A stretch of DNA of 64,000 nt from Calliopum simillimum. Taxonomy: Eukaryota; Arthropoda; Insecta; Diptera; Lauxaniidae. The translations under genes and the position numbers were made by a program. The DNA lies in NCBI GenBank assembly GCA_951812925.1, contig OX638369.1, positions 62,014,228-62,078,227 on the forward strand. Direction: 5' to 3'. This document shows positions 22,239 to 33,693 of this stretch, one piece after another; the stretch's first letter is position 1; every line of letters begins with the position of its first letter. The notes under the pieces were generated by a model that was not told where the DNA came from, ran no database searches, and worked only from the letters and a program-made list of their open reading frames with translations.

Positions 22239-22563
22239 TATAAGTATATAAATATGAATGTTTGTCTATCTGTCTCTTATGCCTGCCTAAACCGTTCATC
22301 CGATTGCGATGAAACTTTGGGACTTGGTCGGACGCATGCCCGCGAAGATTTCTAAGAAATATATAACCTTAGCATGGAAGACGAAACGAATTGAGTGACT
22401 AAAAATCAATCGTCAATATCACCCTATTGAAACTTTTCATGAAAAACTTGGTTTGACTAAAGCGTCCATTTTAACTCAAAGAATTAAGTTTATAAACAAA
22501 AATTTCAATTCTGGTCTTAACTTTGAAGTTGTAAGCAGTTGAAAATCAGTCATTTCCTTCGTT
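22239..22563. other. Repeat-like lead-in to Helitron fragment
   Basis: Contains 'tgtttgtctatctgtctc' and 'aaccgttcatccgattgcga', a type of sequence common near fly Helitron and other repeat copies. The pair 'ccttagcatggaagacgaaa' (near 22370) and 'tcgttttgtcttccatgcta' (near 22560) forms an inverted repeat flanking about 190 bp. Confidence 0.4.
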
Positions 22564-22990
22564 TTGTCTTCCATGCTAAGGCTAATTAATCTTCATCGCA
22601 GAAACGGTAATGTTCTGCGAGTCGCAGAAACACATCGCTCATACGACGGATTGCAATATCCGATTTTCTTTTGGCAAGGTGAAAATGGATATCACTTCAA
22701 CGTCAAAATGAGAAATCCACAAACAGATGAGGAAATTAAAAGAAAGTCAGTGCTGTGAATTACTATTTATATCGCCTTATGACTCGTGAAAACGCTGAAA
22801 ATCATATCTTGAAATGTCAACAATTGTTACATCAATATATTGTCGAAATGTATGCGAAAATCGAAACTGAACGACTTCTCTGCATTCGATTGAATTAAAC
22901 CAAGTTGGGATCAGAAGAATACGTTCATTTACGTGATGCAATTGTTAATGATGCTAATGTGAATCCCAACGGCTACATTTGTAATGTACG
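22564..22990 (+). pseudogene. Helitron Rep/helicase protein fragment, part 1
   Basis: Reads ETHRSYDGLQYPIFFWQGE, then NGYHFNVKMRNPQTDEE, and after a frameshift NYYLYRLMTRENAENHILKC, QYIVEMYAKIETERLLCIRL, and SEEYVHLRDAIVNDANVNPN. This is the well-conserved N-terminal region of the Helitron replication initiator. A stop and at least one frameshift show decay. The next conserved part of the same protein (MHEYAQDPMT...) appears at 28880 on the same strand, which suggests one Helitron interrupted by about 5.9 kb. Confidence 0.85.
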
Positions 22991-22994
22991 TGTT

Positions 22995-23559
22995 TGCGAA
23001 TTAAACAGAAAATTCTTGCAATCAGGTTAAACTCATTTTGCTTTGACTTAACGAGCCTGTTTTTGAAATTATAACATGTACCTAACTATGGTACAGAAAT
23101 TCCGGTTACTTATAGATCGTGGTAGTGGAAATGGTCGGAGCGGGAGCCATTTAAGCCACTAGCTTCAGCTAGATATGGGGGTACGTGACCAATTTCACAA
23201 ACCTTAAAACCATACACTCAAAATATTTTTATAGAAGTTACAAATAGGGGAACTGATAATATTGTGGTATAGTTTTTCAATGCGGTATGGTCGCATATCT
23301 CCGTTTTGGGAAAGAACCTGCGAACGTCACTGCTTTTATCCTGTCAGAAAACATGAAAAACCAGGGATGTGTTGCTGTCATGGATCAAACAAAATTTTTC
23401 AGATGTCAGTTAAACGAAACGTAAATCGCATGTGGTCGATGGAATTTTGCGCATTTTTGCAAAAAATTTTGTAAAGAAAAAGTTGCTCTTTGGTGAAGTT
23501 CAATTTATATTCAATTAAGGTAAGTGAAAACTAGTATGGGAGTAAAATTTGGCCTGGTC
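22995..23559. other. No gene recognised
   Basis: Sequence after the Helitron break point. A 70-codon Cys-rich frame at 23262-23474 (plus) has no recognisable family and no context. Confidence 0.4.
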
Positions 23560-24446
23560 AAACATTAAATACCCTACACTGCAGTATTTTTAAAATTTTT
23601 CTCATATGGGAGGTGCTACGCTCTCTTGTCCGAGTTTACCCAGTTTTTGTCCAGAGCTTGTATTTATAGTTTTTAGTGTCTGAGTGAAAAACGTTTTCAG
23701 TATAGAGTTTTGAAGTTTTTGCTTATATAGGAGGTGCCACGCCCTCTTGCCCGAGTTCGTCTAGTTTTAGCTTAGAGCGTGTATTTATAGTTTTTAATAT
23801 TTGTGTGAAGTTTGGTTGGATTATCTCAAAAAACTCTTTCAGTATAGCATTTTGAAACTTTTGCTTATATGGGAGTTGCCACGCCCCCTTGTCCGATTTC
23901 ACCCAATTTTTGTTGAGAGCTTTCATTAATGATTCATAGTGTCCGAGTCAAATTTGGTTCGAATATCTCACAAAACGCTTTCAGTATAGCGTTTTGATGC
24001 ATTTGTTTATATGGGAGGTGCCACGCCCTCTTGTCCGAATTCTCTCAATTTTTTTTTTCAGAGCCTGCGCTTACAATTCGTAGTATTTATGTGTATTTTG
24101 GTTGCATTGTCGTGAAAAATGTTCCTAAAATTGCATTTTGAATATATTTTTTGTATGGGCGGTAGGCGTGTCCGTTGACCGATTTCGCTCATTTTCAATC
24201 CCCCGAGCTATCTTTGACGACGGAGGCAGTGCATTAAATTTCATTGAATTATCTTGCTCCGTTTTCCCAAAATGTGTATTTCCACACACAGCCAGCCAGC
24301 CACCCAGCAAGGCAGACATGGCTATATCGACTCAGGAGGTGACGCTGATCAAGAATATATATATACTTTTCTATATCTGCCACGCCTCCTTCTCTGCGTT
24401 ACAAACGGAAGGATAAAGTGAATATACCCTGGGTGTAGGGTATAAA
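23560..24446 (-). mobile_element. DINE/mini-me-like repeat, copy 3, with four internal units
   Basis: Reverse orientation. Its GGCC end ('atttggcctggtcaaac', then 'taccctacactgcagtattt') is at the left and the TACCCTGGGTGTAGGGTATA end at the right. Inside are four units of roughly 140 bp, each beginning 'tatgggaggtgccacgccct' or a variant (near 23604, 23728, 23868, 24008). The conserved core 'aggtgacgctgatcaagaat' is near 24335. Unit number differs between copies (copy 1 has one), so the interior behaves as a minisatellite. Confidence 0.8.
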
Positions 24447-24711
24447 AACGGAAAAAAAAAATCACCCGGGATGGGTTCGAACTCACGTTGTTCTTACTGC
24501 AGCCTTATAAAAAATCATTGAGATAGTGCTTCTAAATTTCTATGGGGACAAGCAAGGCCTTCGTGGATGTTGAGACAGTGGTTGAGTAGATTTTGCTAAA
24601 TTTTCGTTTAAATTTTATGAAAGTTAGAATACCAGAGTTTGCAGAATTATATGGTTGTTTGCGTAAGCGTTTGTTAATATAAATTTAACTTTAGATTTAA
24701 TCTTTAACTGC
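24447..24711. other. Spacer with a tRNA-like B-box
   Basis: On the minus strand 24512-24452 reads 'gagttcgaacccatcccggg' followed by a T-run. This resembles the T-loop end of a tRNA or tRNA-derived SINE, but no A-box or cloverleaf could be completed, so no tRNA is called. Confidence 0.25.
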
Positions 24712-27410
24712 CTGGATACCGATCCCTGCTCGATCAACAATCAGATCTTATTATTTTACTCCATGTTTTTTAGTCATAGCTATTTTTTGTGATGAAACTT
24801 GTATCTTTTCACCTCCAATTTTCATGCTTTCAAAATGATAAATGAGCCGATGAGAGAATAAAAGAGATAAGAAAACGAAAAATATCGAATGGTATAGAAA
24901 AATATAAAAAAACTCAAAATTTTTGGTGAAATACAATAGAATGCCCTAAAATAAATAAAAAGGATATGCCACGCTTCCAAAATATTTCGTCTTTTGTATG
25001 GGGGTTGAAATATCTCATCTTCAAAGGATCATAACTCAGAAAGTTAGAGATCTATTGGAAAAATCCAGAAAGATATTTTGATAAAGAAGAGTGTGGCTAT
25101 TCGATGCCATTAATAAAAAAAATTTCACCTTTTCTTGTAGACACGCAGTTAAGACTGAACACAGCGTTTTCTTCAACTCCAAGCAAGGATATTTCAAAAT
25201 CCTGCAGGTATAATGACAGCTCTTCTGATGAAGACGTATTCAGAGTCAAAAAGTACATAAGAATGCATATAAGAAATAAAAAATTCCTTCCATTTTTTTT
25301 TTGCACCTGAGTTATTAACCAACATTTTTATTTTGGTAAAAAAGTGGTCGCGGCAGTTATTGAACAACGCACAGTTTTTGTTATGCTTTAGATACTCATA
25401 ATCCAGACCCTTATACCAAATTTCTTTAAAATATGTTGTATCATTTGCGAAAAATAGCATTGATGTGTGTTTTACTTGCGTGGGAGACTCCACGCGCAAC
25501 GCCGATATTTTGCCCACCTTCAGAAAAGAGATGCTTTATAGCAAGTAGGTTCCACACAGTTGATTTCAGAATGATTGCGTTGTTAGTTTTCTTTTAATAC
25601 CGTAGTACCTGGAGACCGATCCCTGCTCGGTCAACAATCTGATCTTATTATTTTAGTCGATGTTTTTATTCATACACACAGAAAAAAAAATTGTATTCCC
25701 AACAACTTTATGTTTTGATTCAAGAATTTATGTTGGTTAAAATCTTCCCAACAATTTTTGCTCTTGTTTTAAATACGAAATTGTTATGTATTATGCATAA
25801 CGAAAAATTGTTGAATCAAGTAAAAAGTTGTTGAAGTTTTAAGAACGAAAATTGTTGTATTAAAAGCGAAAAAATGTTGGAAATTTATGAATGGAAATTG
25901 TTGTTTCAAAAGCGAAACTGTTAACAATATTTAAAAGCGAAATAGCTGAACGAAGAATAAATGATTGTGAAATGTTTGTTCTTATATAAGTCTTTATTAG
26001 CAATCTATCTTACGGCAATAAAAAAGATACAGTAGCATGAACATTGGTTGCAGTATGAGCCTAACAAGTCAAACGGCGTTTTCATACGTGTAACTGACGC
26101 TTCAACGGCAGCATTTTGCATTTTATCTTAACTGGCGATAGAAAGAGGACATAGTACGATAATCAGAAGCGAAGTGGATCGTGAGCGAAGTCAGGTTTAC
26201 ATCATCCGCGAATCCAAGTATCCAAGTTACGATCAATAAAGCGTAATTTATTATGGAATTCATACGCTACCAGAAAGATGGGAGAAATTAGTGTTTAGTG
26301 TTTAGTTTATGGGAAATGTTTCTTACCCTTAATAGTTATATAAAGCTTTTTAAATAAAACAGAACTTATTTAGTAATTTAAGAGTTTTTTTTTTGCTTAC
26401 AAAAAAGAGTGTTTGAAGTTTTGTATTTAAAACTATTTTTTTTATTTTTTATGACAAATGCGTAAACAAATTAAGTATCAAGAACAAAGTTGTTGATTTA
26501 AGAATAAAATATGAATTTCAACAATTAAAAAATAACAATTTTTTAAGAATGAAAAATTGTTGTTTTAAGAATTTTTTTTTTTCTGAGTGTAGTTATTTTT
26601 TGTTATGAAACTCGTACCTTTTCACCTCTAATGGTTATGCTTTCAAAATGATAAATTAACCGATGAGAATAATAATAACAAAAAACTCGGAAAGTATCGA
26701 GTGGTATAGAAAAATATCAAAAACTCAAATTTTTCTTTTTGGTGAAATAGAATGCCCTAAAATAAATAAATGGGATATGCCACGCACCCAAAATATTTCG
26801 TCTTTTGTATGGGGGCTGAAATATCTTATCATCAAAGAATCATAACTTGGAAAACAAGAGTCCTATTAGAAAAATCAGCAAAGATATTTTGATAAGGAAG
26901 AGTGTGGCTATTTGATGCTATTATTAAAAAAGAAGTTCACTTTTTCTTGTGGCTACGCTGTAAACTGAACACAGCGTTTTCTTCAACTTCAAGCAAGGAT
27001 ATTTCAAAATCCTGCAGGTATAATAACAGTTCTGCTGATGACGGATTCAGCGTCAAAAAGTGCATAAGACGGCATGTAAGAATAAAAAGTTCATTCCATT
27101 TTTTTTTTTGTGACTGAGTTATTAACCAAAGTTATAACATTGATAAAAAGTGGGAGTGGCAATTATTGAACAAAGCTACTTTTCGTTATGCCCGAGATAC
27201 TAATTATCCAGATCCGTATACCAAAGTTCATCAAAATATGTCGTACCATTTGCGAGAAATAGCATTTAATGTATTATACTTGTATGGGAGGTTCCAAGCG
27301 CACCGGCGAATTTCGCCTACTTTCAGTTTGTAGGTGCCTTAGAGCAAGTAGACTCCCTACAGTTAAATTCAGAAAGATTGCTTTAGTAGTTTTCTGTTTA
27401 TAGCGTATTA
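24712..27410. repeat. Direct duplication of a ~890-bp unit
   Basis: Unit 1 (about 24712-25608) and unit 2 (about 25609-27410, enlarged by a 915-bp insertion) share 'accgatccctgctcg', 'atttcgtcttttgtatgggg', 'gaacacagcgttttcttcaa' and 'aatcctgcaggtataat' in the same order. Units differ by point changes and small indels. Short frames in both units are probably non-coding, since they do not stay aligned. Confidence 0.8.
25675..26589. mobile_element. TA-flanked element (CACWCAGAAAAAAAA ends)
   Basis: Left end CACACAGAAAAAAAAATTG, right end AATTTTTTTTTTCTGAGTG, with TA on both sides (25673-25674, 26590-26591). The uninterrupted unit 1 of the duplication shows the empty site ('agtcatagctattttttg'). 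The interior repeats variants of 'gcgaaaattgttg' on both strands. No transposase found. Confidence 0.75.
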
Positions 27411-28170
27411 TATTTTTGTGGGCGGTGCCACGCCCTTCCATGACTTTTACCAATATATCGGCATATCACATATTAATACTTGTTTTTAGGGGTACAATCT
27501 CTTAAATTGTTATTAAAATTGTTGGAGACGTTTTCGAGTAATATTGAATCAAAATTTTCAATGGTTAAAAAGTGGGCGTGATACTTCTTCGATACCGCCC
27601 ACTTTTCGGTTATAACAAGATATTAATAAGCAGTACCTACATACGAAATTTCATTAAAATATCTTGTAACATTTGCGAGAAATAGCAGTTAACGTATTTT
27701 GCTTGTATGGGAGGTTCCACGCGCAACGGCGATATTTCGCACACCTTCAAATCAGAGATGCTCTATAGCAATTAGGCTCCTCACACTTAATTTCAGAATG
27801 TTCGCTTTATTAGTTTGCTTTTTATACCGCTTTATATTTTCGTGGATGGTGCCACGCCCTTCAACGAGTTTTCCCAATATAACGGCATACTACATATTAA
27901 TCTTTGTTTGCAGAGGGAACATTTCCTAAATTTTCATCAAAATTGTTGTTGTCGATTCCGCCCACTTTTCGTTTATTACAGGGCATTGATAAGGAGTACC
28001 TACATGCTAAATTTAATTAAAATACCTTGTAACAATTGCGAGAAATAGCATTTAACGTATTTTGCTTGTATGGGAGATTCCACGCGCAACGGCGATACTT
28101 CGGCCACTTTCAGATGAGAGATGCCTTATAGCAAGTAGGCACCCCACAGTTAATTTCAGAATGATTGCTT
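27210..28170. repeat. ~420-bp tandem units
   Basis: A block running from 'catttgcgagaaatagca' through 'cttgtatgggaggttcca' to 'ggtgccacgcccttc' occurs near 27250, 27670 and 28035 (last one truncated by the next repeat). The first unit is the end of the ~890-bp unit, so the two repeat systems overlap. Confidence 0.75.
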
Positions 28171-28171
28171 A

Positions 28172-28715
28172 ATTATACCCTACACCCAGGGTATATTCAC
28201 TTTGTCCTTCCGTTTGTAACGCAGAGAAGAAGGCGTGGCAGGTATAGAAAAGTATATATATTCTTGATCAGCGTTCCCTCCTGAGTCGATGTAGCCATGT
28301 CCGTTTGGCTGGCTGGGTGGCTGTGTGTGGAAAAACACTTTTTGAGAAAACTGAGCAAGAAAATTCAATGAAATTTGGTACACTGCTTTCGTTGTCAAAG
28401 TTAGCTCGCGGGATTAAGAATGAGCAAAATCGGCCAACGGACACGCCTACCGCTTATAAAAAAAATATATTCAAAATGCAATTTTAGGAGTATTTTTGAC
28501 GACAATGCAACCGAAATACCCATAAATACTGCGAATTGTAAGCGCAAGTTCTGAAAAGAAACTGGACAAGTTCGGACAAGAGGGTGTGGCATCTCCCATA
28601 TAAGCAAAAGCTTCAAAACGCTATACTGAAGACGTTTTTTGAGACATTCTAATCAAATCGGACTCAAGCACTAAAAATTATAAATGAAAGCTCTCAACAA
28701 AAATTGGGTAAAATC
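28172..28715 (+). mobile_element. DINE/mini-me-like repeat, copy 4 (truncated)
   Basis: Starts TACCCTACACCCAGGGTATA, holds the core 'attcttgatcagcgttccct' and 'tagccatgtccgtttggctg', one full 'gtgtggcatctcccatat' unit and part of the next, and breaks off near 28715 without the GGCC terminus. Confidence 0.75.
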
Positions 28716-28877
28716 AGCAATGAGAGATATGAATTTGAATATGATTGAAACAAAATTTCAAATGCAGTAGTACCAACATAATATGTAAGATTTTTGAATC
28801 TGCTTAAGTCTGAATATTTTTTTTTTTAAGGTGAGATCAAAGTTTCTTTTTCTCTTAGTGTTCATTACATATTCACA

Positions 28878-29560
28878 GTGAGCCCAACGGCGCATGCATG
28901 AATACGCACAAGATCCAATGACATGTTCGCGCATATGGCCGTCCTGATCTGTTTATAACATTCACATGCAATCCTACGTGGGAGGAAATTAAAGAACTTT
29001 TGTTACCTACACAATCATAAGCGAATTGTCATGATATTGCCGCACTTGTGTTTAAACAAAAATTGAAATCTTCATCAGGTTTTTGGAGAGACACGCTGTT
29101 GGATGTATTCCATTGAGTGGCAAAAACGAGGATTGCCATATGCACACATTTTAAATTGGATGGTCACAAAACTCACACCAGATCAAATTGATCAGGTCAT
29201 CTCAGCAGAAATACCAGATGCCGATAGCGATCCAGACTTATTTGCAGTCGTCACACAAAACACGATTCATGGCCAATGTGGTGCACTTAACAACAATTCA
29301 CCATGTATGTCTGATGGGAAATGCACAAAATAATACCCAAGAGCTTTAGTTGCCGAGACTATCAATGGAAATGACGGATATCCACTCTATCGTCGACGAT
29401 CAACTGAAGATGGCGGCGAATCCATCTCTTTAAAAGTACGAGTCAATGATGTTGAAGTCGATAATCGTTGGATTGTACCGCATAAATATAATAGATATTT
29501 CTTAATCCAAATAGCTGAGTCAGCGGAAAAAAAAGAGAGTACCGCAGGTCAAACCTAATA
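28878..29560 (+). pseudogene. Helitron Rep/helicase protein fragment, part 2 (HUH region)
   Basis: Continues the Rep protein broken at 22990: MHEYAQDPMT, then HGRPDLFITFTCNPTWEEIK with shifts, and after a further frameshift an open stretch at 29103-29333: EWQKRGLPYAHILNWMV, ISAEIPDADSDPDLFAVV, IHGQCGALNNNSPCMSDGKC, followed after a TAA by YPRALVAETINGNDGYPLYR and VDNRWIVPHKY. In Helitrons the nickase motif is GLPHAHIL; here it is GLPYAHIL, so the first HUH histidine is Tyr. With the stops this indicates an inactive copy. The helicase domain is not seen downstream. Confidence 0.85.
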
Positions 29561-29798
29561 ATAAAAGTCAACGTGCTAGAATTCTTAAGAAATCTTGCTG
29601 CTGAACTCAAAATAAAAAATGAAAAACTCTCAATGGAGATTGAGAAAGCAAACAAGAAAAATGTTAGCATGGAAGCTGAGGAAAGTATAACGATTTCTAC
29701 AAATAAATTAAAAATGTAATTTCTGATATATTTTTTTTTTTTACAGAACAATTAAAGAAAATGAATAAAAAATTTAAATCAATAAAAGAAAATATGTA
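29561..29798. other. Lys-rich decayed sequence
   Basis: A lysine/glutamate-rich reading ('QVKPNNKSQRARILKK') is broken by stops. It may be a coding remnant, but I cannot assign it to a family. Confidence 0.25.
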
Positions 29799-30106
29799 GA
29801 GTAATGTAACCGGCTGTGGGCCGTCATCGATTGTGGGCCACCCCTTGTATTTTTTGACGTTTATAAAATATGACAGATCTGAGTATGAGGGTATGTGTAC
29901 ATTGACAATAGACAGTATTAGTGCAAACACTGAAGTGAAAGGATGCATGTGACCCGCAGCTACAACAGAATTTTGCCAGTCACTTAAGGGATGGCTGCCG
30001 TTACCGGTTTTCGGCCACCATGTTTTTTGCATGAAAATTATTGCAAATCGTGTTTTTGACATCCTTGTCAAGGCGCACATAGGGAGAATTTAACCCAAAA
30101 AGCTGG

Positions 30107-30900
30107 TCAAAAACGAATTTTTGTAATTGGTTCAAAATGATCCAACTTTTTTTTTATTATACAGCTTATACTCCAAACTAAAGAAATCTGAGACTCGATT
30201 TTATTTAAATCAATTTTCCACTGCATACTACGCTGTGAAAGTTGAAGTCTTGAAAAACATTTTAATTTAAGTGCGTTTATTTCTTTAAGTGCAGAAAAAA
30301 ACAAAAAATTGAAGAATGGATTCTTCTACGACAGATGTGTTCTTAACAGTGAATATAATTTAATAAAAAAAAAATTATTTTAAAAGTCAAAACAGTGTGT
30401 TGAAGTCTTATAAGTAGATGAGTATTTTTTATTGAAAAATTGTAAATTTTTAATAGAGTCCCAATTTTCTCTACCGAAAATTCTCATAAATGAAATCTTT
30501 TTGTAACTAAAACTTCAAAATTTGGCTCCAAGAGACAGAAACACAGAAAGAATTTTTTTGAATTGCAGCAAGTACGCAGGTGATAAATTGGAAAACTATA
30601 AGAAAATACTTTCTAGAGAAGATTCTCAGATCAAGGCAAAATTTGCTCAGGCATCTATTAAAGATGAATCCTGGATGAAAATAATAACAAAAATAACTAT
30701 GTTTTTGAAAAACTTGAGATTTTATTATTTTCCAGAGATTATATGTTCGAAGATCGAAAAGTTGAAGTTTCGTTAAGTTATATTGGTCTCTATTATCAAT
30801 TTGTTGAGAATTCAGTATTACAGTATTACTCCAGTGAACAATACCAAAAGAATAAACCATATCAATTAAATAAGCTACAGTGATATAGAATTTTTTTAAA
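30107..30900. other. Interior of the pogo-like element, no gene recognised
   Basis: AT-rich. Frames at 30507-30860 (minus) and 30522-30776 (plus) overlap each other on opposite strands, and neither carries a family motif. Confidence 0.4.
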
Positions 30901-30914
30901 ATCTTTTTGTGATG

Positions 30915-31245
30915 TTTTGTCTATAGCGCCCTCTGTGAACAAATTTTCTATTCTGTAGTCTTTCCGAACTACTCTTCTAAGTTATATGAATTGATTGACA
31001 CCTTGATAACTAAAATCAATCAAGCAATATAGGACATAGAAGGCCCTAAAAGTTACTTCAATTATCATGTGTACAGCGCCATCTATTGAATGTATTTCAA
31101 AATTTTAATACCATCAAACTGTCATTTTAGTTATATGAAAAAAAAAAACTTTATAAGAACCAAAATAGGCTCTGTTATACAGGAGCTACAAGTCCTCAAA
31201 TATTTAACTTGTCTGCAGCGCCCTCTATTGACAATTTTTTTTTAA
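30915..31245. repeat. Repeated AGCGCCMTCTATTGA block
   Basis: 'agcgccctctgtgaaca', 'agcgccatctattgaatg' and 'agcgccctctattgacaa' occur near 30926, 31076 and 31217 within loosely similar 140-150-bp units. AGCGCCMTCTATYGA segments are widespread dispersed repeats in insects. Confidence 0.6.
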
Positions 31246-31536
31246 ACGATTCTGTAATTGTTTTGATCGTCTGAATAATCTGAATAAAATGGCACCTCAA
31301 TTTCCAAAATCGGACCAGTAGTTTCGGAGTTATTAATTTTGACCAGGTTTTTAACTCAGATACCCCTATGTGAGGCGGTTTCCAGAGTCCTCTCTTGAAA
31401 TTTTCCGGAAGTACAAAATTTGTATTTCCGTTATAAAAGGTGCCGAAATTTAAAAATGTTTACAAGGACCCTAATTATTTAATATCGAAGTGTTTATTTA
31501 TTCGTGTTTTTTATGCATTTTAACGCAATTTTAGCC

Positions 31537-31829
31537 ATGTCTACCCCGAGAAAAAAAAAGACGAAGAGCAGGAAACTGATTTCAGTGTGATCGTACAAGC
31601 CACTAAGCTTTGTTTGATCCAAAAGACGCCCGTCAGAGAGGCTGTTCGAGCCTACAATGTTCCTCGCACCAATTTGCAGCGATATCTGAAGAAAATTGGT
31701 GAGAAATTTGACGACGTTTCCGTCGTACGAGATGGTGAATTAATTGATGGAGTACCTTCGTAAATGCAGCCCGCTATTAAAAAGAGCTGTTATACATGCA
31801 AAAATTGCGAATCCGATGAGGATGATTAA
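31537..31829 (+). pseudogene. Pogo/psq-type transposase remnant (HTH joined to C-terminal tail)
   Basis: Starts MSTPRKKKTKSRK; after a frameshift in the A-run it reads VIVQATKLCLIQKTPVREA, VRAYNVPRTNLQRYLKK, the psq/CENPB-like HTH found at the N-terminus of pogo transposases. It stops at 31763. Directly after it, MQPAIKKSCYTCKNCESDED-D-stop resembles the Cys-rich acidic C-terminal tail of such proteins. The whole DDE catalytic core is therefore missing, as expected for an internally deleted, non-autonomous copy. Confidence 0.65.
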
Positions 31830-32136
31830 TAATTTGAAAAAGTCACATTTTCTTCATGTTTTTTCGCCACTAGAGGCTTCATTGATAAACAAATTTTGAT
31901 AATACATATTTCTTTACTGGTTTTTTTTCATAATTTTGCATTTGAAGTGGATTTTTGAGGGTGGCCCACAACAGGTTACACAATTTTTTTTCTCCAAAAA
32001 CAAGCTCTTTACAAAATTTTGGTTACCCACTGCCTCTAGCTTTCCATTGGTACCCAAAAAGTCCGAAAAATGTATACTTGAATGCAAGTTACGGGAAAAA
32101 AACGAAACCCGGCCCACAACCGGTTACATTCCCCTA

Positions 32137-32970
32137 TAAAATGCAAAATAAATTAAAAACAAATTAAATTTTTAAGAAATCATTTCCATTGATTTGGTAG
32201 AGCTATCCCATGATACATACATTTTTATTGGTGACGTGGTATTGGTATAAATTAACGCTTTTATCTTTATCTTATAAGCTATTGGGAATGAAAGAACCAA
32301 AACAAACGAAGCGAGCAGGGAAGGCTAGTTTATTATAAAAATTAATACTGCGACATGGTGCAGCATCAGAGACTTGTGATAATGGCTGAAAGTTTGAAAC
32401 ATATTTTTGAGTACATCTATCAATGTTTACTTGTCCTCAGCCCCTTTGGTACGGTCACTCCTTAATTGCTAATATATGCTTGTGCAATTTGATAGATCAA
32501 AGTAAAATTTGTACAAAATGGGTCGAGAAGTTCATGTTCATAGTTCCGAAGGACAAAAGAAAATACAGTACGACCTTCCGAACGAAGGAAGAAACGAAGA
32601 AAGAAAAAAGAATAAGAGAAATTACAGAAATAGTCAACAAGGCTTTGCACGATTTTAAGGAAAAAAAGGCTGCGAAGGAAAAAGAGGTTGTGAAGAGAAA
32701 AGAGGACGTAAACATGGAAACGGATGAAAATAATACAGTAACAACTCCTCCAACTTCTCCCTCGAAGAGCGCAGCTCCTTGATTATTGCAACACCTAAAA
32801 TATTGTACATTGTTGGCTCAGTAAAAGCAACTATCAAAAAAAAAAAACGAATCTCAATTATCGCAACTCGAATATTAAAATTTTTGATCTAGCTGGCTTT
32901 GTATTTTTCTACGAATTTGAATTGCTTTTTCAAATGTTACTGCGATTTTTCACATTAAAAAAAAAGTCAC
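32137..32970. other. Spacer with one Lys/Glu-rich open frame
   Basis: Unique-looking sequence between two transposons. Its only notable frame is listed separately (32423-32782). Confidence 0.4.
32423..32782 (+). CDS. Hypothetical Lys/Glu-rich open frame
   Basis: 119 codons. The C-terminal two-thirds are strongly charged (KEETKKEKRIREITEIVNKA, DFKEKKAAKEKEVVKRKED) and could form a helix or coiled coil, ending in TPPTSPSKSAAP-stop. The N-terminal 40 residues look unlike coding sequence, and no promoter or splice context is clear. It might be the last exon of a larger gene or transposon protein, or a chance frame. I do not recognise a family. Confidence 0.3.
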   Translation: MFTCPQPLWYGHSLIANICLCNLIDQSKICTKWVEKFMFIVPKDKRKYSTTFRTKEETKKEKRIREITEIVNKALHDFKEKKAAKEKEVVKRKEDVNMETDENNTVTTPPTSPSKSAAP

Positions 32971-33693
32971 ATATGGGCTAATCCTGCGTTGCGAACGTTA
33001 CATTCGTACGCATATTTTTTAATCCCGAAGACGCTCTGAACGTTAAATTCGAATTTTACCTGGAGCGGTATGTTACCCTTTGAGAGTACTTTCAAAAGGC
33101 ATTTAAAAATATTTCCTGGCTTGTATCAGTTACGATATAATCGTGCATAAAGTGCTGTTCGAACGTTACAAAAAACAGAAGTCGTTGTGGAGATCGATGT
33201 ACATTTTCAAAATTTTTAGCAAATTTTGCAGTATAAACAAAAAAAGAAAAATCCTCCAAAGAAAGAGGAATATTTGAGCATATCGAAACTGCTTTTGAAA
33301 GAATCAAAGAGTCCTTCGTTCGTTCAAAAATTTAGCTTTTATGTGTTGCGCACGTTACGCTGCGAACGTTACAATTTTTATTATGTATATACATTAGCTA
33401 AAGCAAACTGGTTCAGTGCCTTTTTAACTACCTTAAACACAATATATTCACTTGGTTTATTTGTGGGAGAGGTTATAAAGAAGCGCAAGGCACACAACAG
33501 TAAACTGTTTCCTTGTGACTGCCTCTAACGTGGTAAATACGATGTCATGGCTTATCCACTAAATCGATTTTTATGAAACTCCAATAGAAGATAGAACCCC
33601 AACAAACAATGTTAAAAATTTTGGTTTTTAGTATGTGCTGTTACGCTCCTAGCGGTAAAATGCACATGCATGGCTAAAACACTGCACTTATTA

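Larger units (their letters stand above)
29799..32134. mobile_element. Pogo-like TA-flanked element, deletion derivative
   Basis: Flanked by TA (29797-29798, 32135-32136). The left end is GAGTAATGTAACCGGCTGTG (then GGCCG), and the right end read inward is GGGGAATGTAACCGGTTGTG (then GGCCG). The GTGGGCC motif is repeated just inside both ends ('gattgtgggccacc' near 29830, 'ggtggcccacaacaggttac' near 31960). A short transposase remnant at 31537-31829 joins an N-terminal HTH to a C-terminal tail. Confidence 0.75.

Noticed and set aside
24452..24512. tRNA-like B-box on the minus strand
   Set aside because: Only the T-loop-like half is visible; no A-box, anticodon arm or acceptor pairing could be drawn.
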